From Sporothrix humicola (taxonomy: Eukaryota > Ascomycota > Sordariomycetes > Ophiostomatales > Ophiostomataceae): a DNA stretch of 64,000 bases. A model generated the notes under the pieces. It made no database searches. It was not told where the DNA came from and saw only the letters and a list, made by a program, of their open reading frames with translations. The stretch spans positions 281,411 through 345,410 of the forward strand of contig WNYE01000043.1 in assembly GCA_021396245.1 (NCBI GenBank), in the 5' to 3' direction. The position numbers were made by a program, and so were the translations under genes. Of the stretch, positions 34,752-45,168 are shown piece after piece (within the stretch, counting starts at the first letter, position 1; every line of letters begins with the position of its first letter).

Positions 34752-35993
34752 ATGTACAAGATCGCTCTCCGGACAAAGCAGGCGGAGAAGCAGGTGTTGC
34801 GGCGGGTCAAGCTCCGGCAGCGGGTGCTGGACGCAATGCAGAACGAGCGCGCTAAATACGCCAAGGACAACATCAAGGAGGAGATTCTGCTGCAGATACG
34901 GCAAGCTCGGCGGGCACGCCGCGAAACGTGGACAATGGGGCCCCTGGCGCCGCAGCGCAACCACGCAGGCGCTATTTCCGACGAGGCGCGGCGCGGCAAG
35001 TCGACCAACACGAACCGGTTTGGCGGCGAGACGTTTGCCGAGGAAAACATTGCGCACTATGGCACGCTGAGCATGCGGCGGATCCGCAACGAGCAGGCGA
35101 GCCCCATCACAGACCGGGACGCCGCGGCGCGGTGTAAGTGGGCGGGCACGCCCAGCGCGCTGTGTCTGGCCGTGGGCGACCGCTGCGTGGTGACGGAGGG
35201 CCCCTTCAAGGGCGCCATTGGCCCGATCAAGGACATTCGCGTGGAGCAGGGACTGGTGACGCTCGAGGGCGTGGCGCGGACCAACATCACGATCCCGACG
35301 TCGGTCATTGCCGAGCACGGCCAGTCGGTGCATCAGCTGGAGTCGTCGATCCCCATCAACGCCGTGCGCCTCGTGCACCCGCTGACAGACCCGAAGACGG
35401 GCCAGACGCGCGACGTGATTATCCGCGAGCTCAAGGCCGTCGGCTTCTACCGCGATCGTCAAACCCGTCGCGGCGGCTTCTCGCGCGTCGTGCCCGGCAT
35501 CAACGTGCGCATTCCGTGGCCGCGCACGGCGCCGACGGAGCACGAGGACCAGGACTGCGACACGCTGCGTATCCACTCGGAGCAGGTGACGTTTGTGCCG
35601 ACGCTGCTGCGGCCGCCGGCACCCGAGATCGTGCTCGACGAGCTGCGCAACAGATACTCGCGCTTCCGCACGCGGCACACGCCCGAGTACATTGCGGCCA
35701 AGGTGGCCGAGGAGGCGGAGAAGAAGGAGGCCAAGCGCTACGGCCACGCGCTAGTCAAGGGCAAGCAGCCGGGCGTGTCGCCGCCGGGCATGCGGACGCC
35801 GCTGGAGGAGTTCCACATGCAGCAGAAGGCGCTGCGGCGGGCACGCGGCCAGCCGGAGCTGACGGACGACATGCTGGAGCAGATTGGCCGTCTGATGGCA
35901 CAGAGCAAGATCTCGGCGCTGGACAATGCAGGCATGAGCGAGGTGCCGCCGCCGCCAACAACATCACAGTCGCCATCAGCGCCGCCATCATGA
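34752..35993 (+). CDS. MRPL40: Mitochondrial large-subunit ribosomal protein uL24m (KOW)
   Basis: A protein of 413 residues in one exon. The N-terminus (MYKIALRTKQAEKQVLRRVKLRQRV) is basic, as in yeast Mrpl40. A KOW/L24 core lies at about residues 135-175 (LAVGDRCVVTEGPFKGAIG, then IKDIRVEQGLVTLEG). The long C-terminal half is the fungal mitochondrial extension, with the segment TPEYIAAKVAEEAEKKEAKRYG and a Pro/Ser-rich end. The ATG at 34752 lies in a CCACGATG context after a C/T-rich leader; upstream in-frame codons do not add a recognisable sequence. Confidence 0.93.
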   Translation: MYKIALRTKQAEKQVLRRVKLRQRVLDAMQNERAKYAKDNIKEEILLQIRQARRARRETWTMGPLAPQRNHAGAISDEARRGKSTNTNRFGGETFAEENIAHYGTLSMRRIRNEQASPITDRDAAARCKWAGTPSALCLAVGDRCVVTEGPFKGAIGPIKDIRVEQGLVTLEGVARTNITIPTSVIAEHGQSVHQLESSIPINAVRLVHPLTDPKTGQTRDVIIRELKAVGFYRDRQTRRGGFSRVVPGINVRIPWPRTAPTEHEDQDCDTLRIHSEQVTFVPTLLRPPAPEIVLDELRNRYSRFRTRHTPEYIAAKVAEEAEKKEAKRYGHALVKGKQPGVSPPGMRTPLEEFHMQQKALRRARGQPELTDDMLEQIGRLMAQSKISALDNAGMSEVPPPPTTSQSPSAPPS

Positions 35994-38026
35994 TGAGAGG
36001 GATGAGCGTGTCTTTGCTGTCTTCTTTCCCTGCTTCCATCTTTTCGACCTCCTCCGACTTACGACCGCCTTTATTGGGAGACTGGACATAGTCTCTTTCC
36101 TTGCCGACTCCTCATTACCATGACCACCATCTCCTCCCATCTCCTCATCTTCTATTTTTATTGTATTTTATTTTAAGCGACGACCGACGGGAGAGAAGGA
36201 GGCGAAGCATTGTCATCTTGATCATCTTGATCACATAAAACCTTGTACAAACATGACCAAAAGATCTTTTGTAAGATATCCCTTACATTGTAAAGAAGGA
36301 ATATAAAAGCGAATATAAAAATAAAAATCAAATAAACTTAAATGAAGCGAATTGAAGATGTTGAGTGAAAGCATGTGAATCCAATTACTTACTCTACTGC
36401 CCGATGGTCTCGCCGCAGAATGCAACGTCCATTCAACGTGGTATTGAGTGAGAAAAGGGATGTCTTGGAGGAAAGAAAGAAAAAGAAACGGAAAACATCC
36501 AGCATCATGTGGCAGCCGTGTCAAAGGAGATAGAGTCCTTTCCTCTTACGCCAAGAGAAAAATAGACAAGCTCTGCCGTATCTCGTGTTTCGGTGGCCCG
36601 AAGTGGACAGGGAAAGGTTAGCAAGTATACGCGGCCCGTTTGTCGGCGAATCGGGCATTGTTGATTGTTGATTCTTGTGGCGAGAGTGAAGAGGCGGTGA
36701 TGTGAAGTGAGGAAGAAAGAAAGATGAAAAGAAAATGTGGAAAATACAAAAGGCGGACTCGACAAAAGCATCAAGAAAAAGAGGAGAAGGATGGACCGGG
36801 AAGGGATCAAAAGGGTCATGGGAGAGGAAGAAGGAAGAAAAAAGATCAACGGGAGGAAGATAGTAGCCACGCCTCCTGCACGACAAATTCAAATACAGAT
36901 GAGAATTTACAGGAAGCTCTCCGCAGTCGATCCTCATCCTCATCCTCTACTCGGCAAGGAAGGGGAAGCGTCTCACGCTGTTGTCGTCATCGCTTGCTTC
37001 GTTTACTTTTTTGGTCATCCTGACATATCTGATACATTTTGAGAACGACACTCAAGAACGACACTCAACCTACACTTTGTAAAGTCTATGAAATCTATTT
37101 TGAACATTATTACAGAGGCACAAATAAAGGGCGTTCGTCGGGCAAGTTTCGCCGGCGGGCTCTGGGACGGGAATGCAGTTTGAGTAGAGCGCGACATACG
37201 GTTTGATATTAAAAAGGAAACGGCCAAGAGGGCACAAGCGAATGCCACAGATGCAAAAGAAGAAAGAAACGTGACAGACAGAGACAATAGATACAACAAA
37301 ACAACCAACATGTAAGCAACATTTGCTGAAATGAAGTTCACAGCCTTTTGTCGGCGAAGTGAGAGGCTCAGATGATGGATATAGACCTGGGTAGAGACCT
37401 GGATAGGGACCCGTCTTGGCGGATCCCAGCCACAGTCGCCAAAGGAGAGCTGGCGTGCAAATTAGAAAGCAATATAGCTTGGTGAAGTGTTGAGGCCTTG
37501 ATTTTTATTCTGGTAAAAAAAGAAACGGAAATAGATGCACATCAACCATTCTACGGAGTCTTGAAATAATCAAACAAAGACGGAGAAATGTCCTATTCTA
37601 ATGCTCTGTGGCACAGGTGGTCCTTGGTGTTCGGTGTAGATGATTTGGAGAGGCGTTGAATAGATGTTGAATCAACGTTGAATACACGTATTCTGCTAAT
37701 ATCGAGAAGAGGCACAGGTAGGAGCAAATAGACAAACAACAAATAGCAAATACACAGGAGAAACAGAAAACGGAAAACGGGTACAGTGAATGAAAGAGGC
37801 TCATAGACCCCGGAATCTCACTGGATCCTCGTGTTCGGCCGGTCCACTTGTATCCCGTGGGAGTTGAAAAAGTATAGAGGAAGAGGAGAGTAAAATGGGC
37901 AGAAAATCGACAGAAAATAGACATAAATTAGACGTGGGATAATAAGAAAATAGGGGAAAGGTGGAAGAGCCAATATCGAAAAGGTAGGGCAATGACGAGG
38001 CTCTTTTGTGAGAAACAGACGAAATT

Positions 38027-38048
38027 AAAAAAAAAAAAAAAAAAAAAA
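38027..38048. repeat. Poly(A) tract, 22 bases
   Basis: Uninterrupted A run in gene-free DNA with no flanking target-site duplication or gene copy visible, so it is not evidence of a retroposed element. Confidence 0.85.
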
Positions 38049-39973
38049 TGGCGACGCTTGGTGTGGAATCAGGACGTTCAGTCACATGCAGAGTCCCTTT
38101 CTTTCTGTTTTCTTTCTTTCGGCGCAGCTGGGGTCCGTGGCGGCGAAGCTTTCAAGCGAGAACAATATGAGCAGAAAATATCGAGAAAAGAATCAAAATG
38201 AAATAGACGACTAATAATACTACCTTGGAAATCAAACAAGGGCTACCCGAAAGTACACAGACAATTATTCCATGGCAAACCTCGGGCAAACACTTGGCAA
38301 GCAGCCCGTATCTGCACTTGGAGGAGAGCGAGAGACAAATAGACTGAGAAATTGCCAAGATGTCGTCGTAAGGCTGGCCTATACTGATCTTGGAGCTCGT
38401 AACTTTGTCGAACTTATTTACTTTAATTTTGCCAACCTCGATGGTATGTCGTTGAAGAGGCGAATAGAATTTGTTGCTCACGTTGCTCAAGGACAGCCTT
38501 GCGGATTATCTTATGCTTGGGCCATGTGAGAATGGTAACAAAACAAGGCTACACTAGCACAAGTTCAGTCGAATCCAGATTCAGGTCCAGATCCAGCAGA
38601 TCCTCCCAGAATGCGGCTATCTTCCCATAATTCACAAGGCTAGGAGTCTGGGAGTCTGGCAGTGCGAAAGGTCCAGAACTTTGTTCCTCCCTTCGCTACG
38701 AAACTCAAACCAAGACAAGCTCAAGGCATGAACCGGGATGGAAGGGGCTACGCCCTACAAAAAACACAGCCCACATTTTTAGATAGTCATATCGCTGTGC
38801 CGTGTCTTCTCCCCTCTCTTTCTGTCTGTTTCTCTTTTTCCCGGAAATCCTCGCCGCCCCCTCGGCACGGGATCAAACCGTTATGCTTTGCAGTTTTTGG
38901 CAGGGCGGCGCAAAAGACCTAAATGGAAGAATAGACCCAGCTCTGCCAAGCTGTCATCCTGAATCCTCTGGAGACAATTCAAATTCATCCAGATGGCCCA
39001 GACGACAGGATGGCCACCGACTGGTGGTGAGGATGGAAAGCAACCCGACTTTTTGGCCCCCAAAATTATGTGCCACAGCGGACGTTTAAACAAACTACAC
39101 ACCGAAACAGAGGTTTATTTTTACGTTCTACCAGACGAAGAACAAGTGTGGTAGCTCCCGGCAGTGGAAAATGGGAGACATCACTTCGTATCGTTCTTCT
39201 TTATTGGCTTACTTTTGCAAAAGGTGTACGCAAGCACATGCAACATTCGACCGACACCGCCACAAATTCAATCTGGAGTCTGAAGTGTGCAATCTGAGCT
39301 TTTGCGTCCCTGCCGAAGTGCGCGTATCAATTTACAGTGTGTGGGTGGTGGTATTTGTTTAGAAATGTGAGTTTCTGATCTCACGATGAGATGAACTTCG
39401 CACAACATGAGATACAAGTTACAAGATCCAAGATGCACCACAAAGATACAAAATACAACACATGCGAAGGATCTCCTCGTGCCAAAAATAAGAATTATCG
39501 GCGCCCGTTCAACCGTGTCCGACGGCGAGGCGTTGATGGCAAGAGTTTGACGGCAAGCATTTCGTATTCTTTTGATTTTGTACGAAATGTATAGAGACGT
39601 TGCATCTACATGCAATTTGATAAAGTGTCGTTTTCCTCATCGTCGTTGTCGCCGATTCGGAGAGAAACGCAACCATTCTCTCCACAAAAAGGAGGCGACC
39701 AAACATCTCGTGAGAAATCAATGTCATTCATATATTGATGACAGAAAAGATGGAATAGCTTTTTTCTGAAAAAATAGCACAGAATATACAACAAAGTGTC
39801 AGCTCGCTACCAGATCCAGGGACGTCTTGCAGCGTCAGCCATATATTGTGTCGTTTTCTGGGACTTTGATATTTGTAAAGATTTCTCACCATTGACGGGG
39901 TGGACTTTTTCAAATTCAAATGTATCATTTCCACGCCTCTGCACTTTTCACCCCCTCGTCCGTGAGAACCCTC

Positions 39974-40009
39974 GATCCTGACAATGATCCTGAGAATGAT
40001 CCTGAGAAT
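39974..40009. repeat. 12-bp tandem triplication
   Basis: GATCCTGACAAT followed by two copies of GATCCTGAGAAT and a partial fourth copy (TATCC). It lies about 580 bp upstream of the secreted-protein start. Confidence 0.8.
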
Positions 40010-40422
40010 TATCCTTTGCGTGGCAGAACAGCCTGTAAATTGCCTCCCACACAGGTCCGTATGAGACGACGATGCTGAGAAGATACAAAGAAAAAAGAGT
40101 GAGATGGCGTTCCGGAGAGGCGCCTCCTTTTTCATTTGTTTATTTTATTTTTGAATTCTTTATTGTGTGCTGTCTGTCTTGTCTTTGATATCAATCATTG
40201 TAACAACTCCGGTAGGATCCGCCAAGAGCCGCGTTCATATCGATGTGCCCAAAAAAGAAATCCAGTCAAGAAAAGCGAAAGGCTGTGAGACGGGAAAGAC
40301 AATCCTTATCCTCGCCAATAGAGGCAGAAGAGTGAAGCGACAATGGGAAGCCATCGAGATATCACCATCCTCACATACATCGACATATCTCTTTCTATCG
40401 TCTTGATAGACGTCCAAAAGAA

Positions 40423-40431
40423 CATAAATAG
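40423..40431 (+). promoter_or_regulatory. TATA-like box and pyrimidine leader of the secreted-protein gene
   Basis: CATAAATAG lies about 168 bp upstream of the ATG at 40592, followed by a dense C/T leader (about 40504-40566) and CACCTTCAAA just before the start. This layout matches that of the 27.6 kb Cys-rich gene and suggests high expression. Confidence 0.6.
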
Positions 40432-40591
40432 AGACGTTGTCTCCCCTCAACTCTCATCCATTTTTCTTTTCTTCATCCACAACAACAAACAATCAAACAA
40501 CAGCCTCTTCTCCTTCTTCACTCTTCACCTTTCAACTTTCTTTTTTTCTTCTTCTTTTTCTTTTTGAAAAACACCCCTCCCCACCTTCAAA

Positions 40592-41200
40592 ATGCTTTTC
40601 AACATCTTCACCACTGCTCTCCTCGCCGGCTCGGCCTTCGCCGTTGCCCTCCCGGCCGTCGACACGCCTGCTTCGTCGGGCAACGACACTGTCGATGCCA
40701 TTGACTTTGTCGTCGATGCGCCCCTGGCCGTCACCCTCGGCTCCTTCCTGTCCCTCATTGACACCCTTTCCAACGTCCCCGACGAGGTTGTCGCTGCCGG
40801 CGACGATGCCGTCCACGCCTGGCTGGCTCCCATTGGCGCCCCTGCTGTGGAAGCCTACTCGTCGGCCCCCAACAGCCTGATTGCCCGCGACGCCGACAAC
40901 ACGAACGCCGCCCAGTCGACGGCCGTGATTCTGGCCACCGAGGCCGTCAACGGCATCATCAAGGATCTCGAGTGCGCTGCCGCCGTCGCCGCCGCCATTG
41001 CCAGCGACCTGCTGCCCGCTGCCAAGATCCTCAAGGTCAAGAAGCTCATCAAGGTCCTGGGCGGTGTCAAGAAGGTCGCCAAGCTCTTCCTCGAGTTCCA
41101 CAAGAACCGCGACGAGGCCATCAAGGAGGGCGGCAAGACCGTGCTGGAGCTGGTCGAGGTTCTCCTCGGCATCGACAGCATCAAGAAGCACTGCAAGTAA
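40592..41200 (+). CDS. Small secreted protein with cationic amphipathic segment, family unknown
   Basis: A protein of 202 residues in one exon. It begins with a typical signal peptide (MLFNIFTTALLAGSAFAVA), probably cut after residue 17 or 19. The mature N-terminal half is acidic, Ala/Val/Asp-rich, with an N-glycosylation sequon at N31. Residues 144-171 switch to a Lys-rich run with hydrophobic residues spaced 3-4 apart, predicting a cationic amphipathic helix (KILKVKKLIKVLGG is part of it). Only two cysteines occur, C128 and C201, so one disulfide is possible. No Kex2 KR site separates the two halves. I recognise no family. Codon use is strongly C-ending (GCC, GTC, CTC), consistent with high expression. 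Confidence 0.85.
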   Translation: MLFNIFTTALLAGSAFAVALPAVDTPASSGNDTVDAIDFVVDAPLAVTLGSFLSLIDTLSNVPDEVVAAGDDAVHAWLAPIGAPAVEAYSSAPNSLIARDADNTNAAQSTAVILATEAVNGIIKDLECAAAVAAAIASDLLPAAKILKVKKLIKVLGGVKKVAKLFLEFHKNRDEAIKEGGKTVLELVEVLLGIDSIKKHCK

Positions 41201-42344
41201 ACGTGCAAATATGCAGTCCTTTCTTTTTGTCTCGCCATGACCGACATCTCCTTTGTTTAGACGGAAACGACTCTTTTTAAGCTCGAAAATGCATTCTCGC
41301 ACTCGCACTCGCACTCTGTCAAGAAATTTCAACAATATGCGTTTTTCTTTTTTCTTTCCATTTCCTCTTTACATTTTCTTTTCTGTTCTTTTTCTTCTCA
41401 TATTTCCTTACTTCTTTTGTTCTCTTGGGTACACATATTGGGGCAGCACTCTGCAAAGCATCGCTTCATTCATCGTGCAGCAAATTTCGGTTCTGGAGGA
41501 TATTTGTTTTTGCCTCGGTATTTCTTTTGTCAAAACTCAAATCTTTTCCTATCTCTTCTTTTCTTCTCTTTCTTTTCATTTTTTCACCTTCTTTCCTTCA
41601 TTCCTTACTTTCCCTGTTATCATCTCAAACTATACACGCACATATCGATAGATCTTTCTATGACAGACTCGTGCAAATAAAATTCAATTTTGAATACTGT
41701 CACTCTCACTTTCATTCCCAATGACTTGTTAGCTATTAACTCCAGTTTCAAGGTTCCAGACTCACTGTTACATCTTGGCAAAGCTTAGCTGTTATGGTGC
41801 AAAATGAACGTATCCTCCCGTCCCTGATCCTGGGACAAAATACGGATTACAGTAATCGCAAATACCCGCGTTGGAACACTGACAAGGCGGAATATCTTTA
41901 TATTAATACTGTCATATTCTAAAGATAGAATGGAAAATAAAAGGGCAGGAAAATAATAGTAAGAAATCAAAACAGGGCAAAAGGGCTAAAGGCTAAACTG
42001 GCAAATTCAACACGGCCATCCCAGGGGTATATAGATGCAATTTTTGTGTTGTACAGACGATAAGGTGCGCTGGGGAAAAAAAAACTATTAAAAACAATGA
42101 TACGATAAGAATGGACATAAGAGATAACGGCGTCGGGCCAAAGTGTTGTTTGATAAATATGTTTTTGTTGGTTTCGTATTTCGCGTTTGTTTCGTGCTTT
42201 CGTTTAGTAGGTTTGTTTGGTTCATAATTCAAATTCGTGGAAGGGTATCGTCTGCTCGATATTTGGGATGGCAGGTTCTCATCGTCTCGTCGTCTCGTCG
42301 TCTCATCACTCCATGGCAGCCGTCTCGGCTTATTCACATTTCGT
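41201..42344. other. Convergent 3' interval
   Basis: 1.1 kb of T-rich (plus strand) DNA downstream of the secreted-protein gene and of the 914-residue protein gene. A CGTCT-type short repeat occurs near 42280-42305. No gene is seen. Confidence 0.5.
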
Positions 42345-45168
42345 TCAGTCGTCACCGTAAGCCGGCTGGCCTTCCACAAGGATGACAACCGTGATTGTGG
42401 CTGCGTAAGCTTCTCGGATGGCACATGCCAAGCTATGACGTACCTGTCAGCATGCTTTGTGTACACGGATAAATGACAGTCATAAACCAAGAATGAAAAA
42501 TAAAAACCTACCATGTCTCGTTCAGATCAGCCACAATCGCACTCAGGCCCCAGTGCGAACACCACGCCCGTGCCAGGACCTCGTTGTCGGGCACGCCAAA
42601 GGCCTCGACCACAAGCACTTTTTCGTCGTCTCCATCCTTGGAAACGGTGGGATAGCGTGGCCCGGGGATGCCTACGCCAGCGAAGCGGACTGTCGGGGAC
42701 GTCGTGTTTTTGCGCACGTGTGCCGCATGCGCTGCGGCGGCGGCCGTGCCGGCGGGCGGGCAGGGCGTGGCCCAGTCGTGGACATTGACAATCTCGTCGG
42801 CCTTGACGGTGTCGTAGACATAGTCGAAAAACAAGGGGTGCGGCTTGCTGGAGCAAGGCCACGCAGAAACAAAGGAAACATCATAGTTGAGGCGCATGGG
42901 CCACGAGATGCCGTCAATGGCAAACTGGACCGACGCATCGAACCAGCGGGGCGCTGTGCTGCTGCCGGGAACCGGCGTGCCGGCCGATGAGGGAGGTGGA
43001 AGCGATCCAGAGCCGGCCGAGGCGGGACTAGCACCTGTTGACGGCCCAGGTCCAGGTACAGCAGCTGGGCGAAGAGTTAACAACTCAATCCGGACGGTAT
43101 CTACGATATCGGACGTGTCGGCAGAGACGAGCTTATATTCCTTGACGGGGAACACTTCAGCGGGCGGACCAAGTGGGTCAGACCGCTCGGCCATTGTACA
43201 GGCATCGTCCGGTGCCAGGGCCTGCCGTGGTCGCCGGGTGCGGATGCGTGCAATCTGCGAGCGGCCAAGATCCACCGTCGGACGGGCTGGCCCGACCCAG
43301 CCCGCTAGCTCACGGCAAGTTGGCGCCAAAACCTTGCCAACGATGCATGTCGAAGTCCAGTAGGTGTAGCTGTTGCGGTATTGGAAGCCGCAGTTCGGAT
43401 GCAAGTGCGTGAGTAGTGACAAGTCGTCGGTGGCTTGGTCGGGATCGACATCGATGAGGGCGTTCATAATCGTAAAAGGGAAGGTCGGTCCGGGCAACAC
43501 GAGACCGCTAAAAAAGGCCATCGCATGAGAGCTGATGGCCGCAAGACTGCCGTCGTTGTCACGTTGTTTCAAATTGGCCACCGTCGCCGCGTAGTTGGGC
43601 CACTTCATCATGCCGGCGAAGCGCTTGAGCATGCGGACTTGGCGGTTTTTGAGCTTGAGACGAAGCTTGACTTGATCGGCCGATTTTCCATAGGCGTCCA
43701 CACGGATGTTGTCCTTCCAGCGGCGGGCCAGAGCCAAATTCCATTGCAGAGAAGGAGGCAGCTGTTGCAAAAGTTTCTCTTTGGCCCAGTCGCTGTGGTG
43801 GCGGGATGAGATACGCAGGTCGAGTTCGATGCTGAGTAGCAGCTGGTGGAAGAAGCGCTCGTACTGTTCGTGGTTCGAGTGGCCGGTGTCAAAGATAAAG
43901 CGAGTTACAACCTGGTTGCGAGGTATCGTGAAGTCGATCCAGTAATCCGGCCGAGATAAGACCATGATCAGATCAGTAATCTGCCTATCCAAAGTTCGGT
44001 GAGGATTAAACATCCTATCGGGGTCTCTCAATAGTCGGCGATACAAGTTGCGATACAGGCGGTCCTCGTCGTCTTCGCATAGTCCGTTGAGCTGAATATC
44101 TCGGAGTCGCTGACATATCTGTGTGAGATTGACGTCTCGCGGGCGCATTCCAGAATCTCGAAGTGCAATCGTGGGCGGGAGCGCTCCAGACAAGCCGGCC
44201 CAGTGGTTCAAAGTAATCGTGCCTGGCCGTTTACCAAAACAAAATGCGTAGCTCGGCTGTTCGAGCGTGTCCCATGGTGAGAGCGGGGCCTGCGACGAGC
44301 TTGCCGACGTACCGTGGCCTTGGTTGATACGCATTGTCATGAACTGGGTCATCGAGTCGTGCAAGTTGATCGCATCGGTGCCGTTGTCGTCGTTGCTCAC
44401 ACTCCGGCCATTACTGTCGTCCCTGTCCGAGTCCCTCTCGCCTTGGCGGTTCCCTCGTCCACGATCCCGGTCCCGGTGCCGATCCCTGCTGTGCCTTCCG
44501 CTTCTGCTTGGCCGTCCTGAGCTTTTCTTCTCATTTCCAGTGGATGTGCTGTAGAGCGTAAAGTACTGGTCGGACATGTGTGGAACGTCCTTTCTGAATC
44601 CGCTGTAGACAGGTGCGCCCCGTGAGATGTACTCGATGGCTCCGCCGAGAGGAAGCTCTGTATCGGCCGGGATGTTGCTCGGAGGCCACTCGGTCAACGG
44701 GCTGGCCGGCACAGACGAGTATGAGGCTCCGTTGCTTTTCGGCGCTGGGCTGGCCTTTCCCTTGGTCGGTGGGTACCCGTTTGGTGCCGTGGCATATCTC
44801 GTGCCGCCGGCCGACTTGGACATGGCCCTGTCGGGATATTGGTAGAACGCCGCACCGTTGTCGTCGCCGGGACCTCCTAGGGCTTTCGCCTTTTGGTTTC
44901 TCGTCGACTGTTGTTGTTGCTGCTGCTGCTGGACGGGCACGGGGCCTTGCTGCCGGACCATAGTTGAGCCTTGGCGACGGTAGCCGGGCGGCGTCCTCCG
45001 CGAGGACTGCATACGAGTTTCGTCATATGTGTCGTCTCTTGCGGTTCCGTTTTGGCGGTTCTTTTCAAGTTTCGCTGGATTCTTGTTCTTGGAGCTGCGT
45101 GAGCGAAAGAGGTTGCTCCAGAAACCTCGCTTCTCTTGTTTTGCTTCTTTGGTGGTAAATGTGTTCAT
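42345..45168 (-). CDS. Large fungal protein of unknown function, 914 residues, 1 intron
   Basis: Exon 1 is 42512-45168 (ATG at 45168). A 79-nt intron follows (42433-42511; GTAGGT donor, CTGAC branch point, CATAG acceptor), and exon 2 is 42345-42432. Splicing replaces an in-frame TAG that overlaps the donor and adds CLACAIREAYAATITVVILV plus a short tail. Residues 1-280 are disordered, with Lys-rich start, a Gln run and an Arg/Ser/Asp-rich block. The conserved part starts about residue 300 (WAGLSGALPPTIALRDSGMR) and continues through LDRQITDLIMVLSRPDYWID and HLHPNCGFQYRNSYTYW. It has no membrane segment or catalytic motif I recognise. I cannot name the family; the C-terminal extension looks like conserved sequence. 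Confidence 0.8.

Larger units (their letters stand above)
35994..40591. other. Long gene-poor AT-rich interval
   Basis: 4.6 kb with no supportable gene. It contains the MRPL40 3' region, a purine-rich plus-strand block at about 36700-36860, a 22-base A run at 38027-38048, a 12-bp triplication at 39974-40009 and the promoter of the 40.6 kb gene. Open frames are short, low in complexity, and lack consistent introns. Confidence 0.55.

Noticed and set aside
34560..35747. 395-codon open frame antisense to MRPL40
   Set aside because: His/Arg/Val-rich shadow of a GC-rich gene with a clear uL24m identity on the other strand.
38027..38048. Poly(A) run as a sign of retroposition
   Set aside because: No gene-like sequence or target duplication adjoins it; similar runs at 30823 and 62588 are also isolated.
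38152..38490. Minus-strand frame with several Cys and hydrophobic end
   Set aside because: No signal start, no promoter features, and no consistent splice sites; composition fits random AT-rich DNA.
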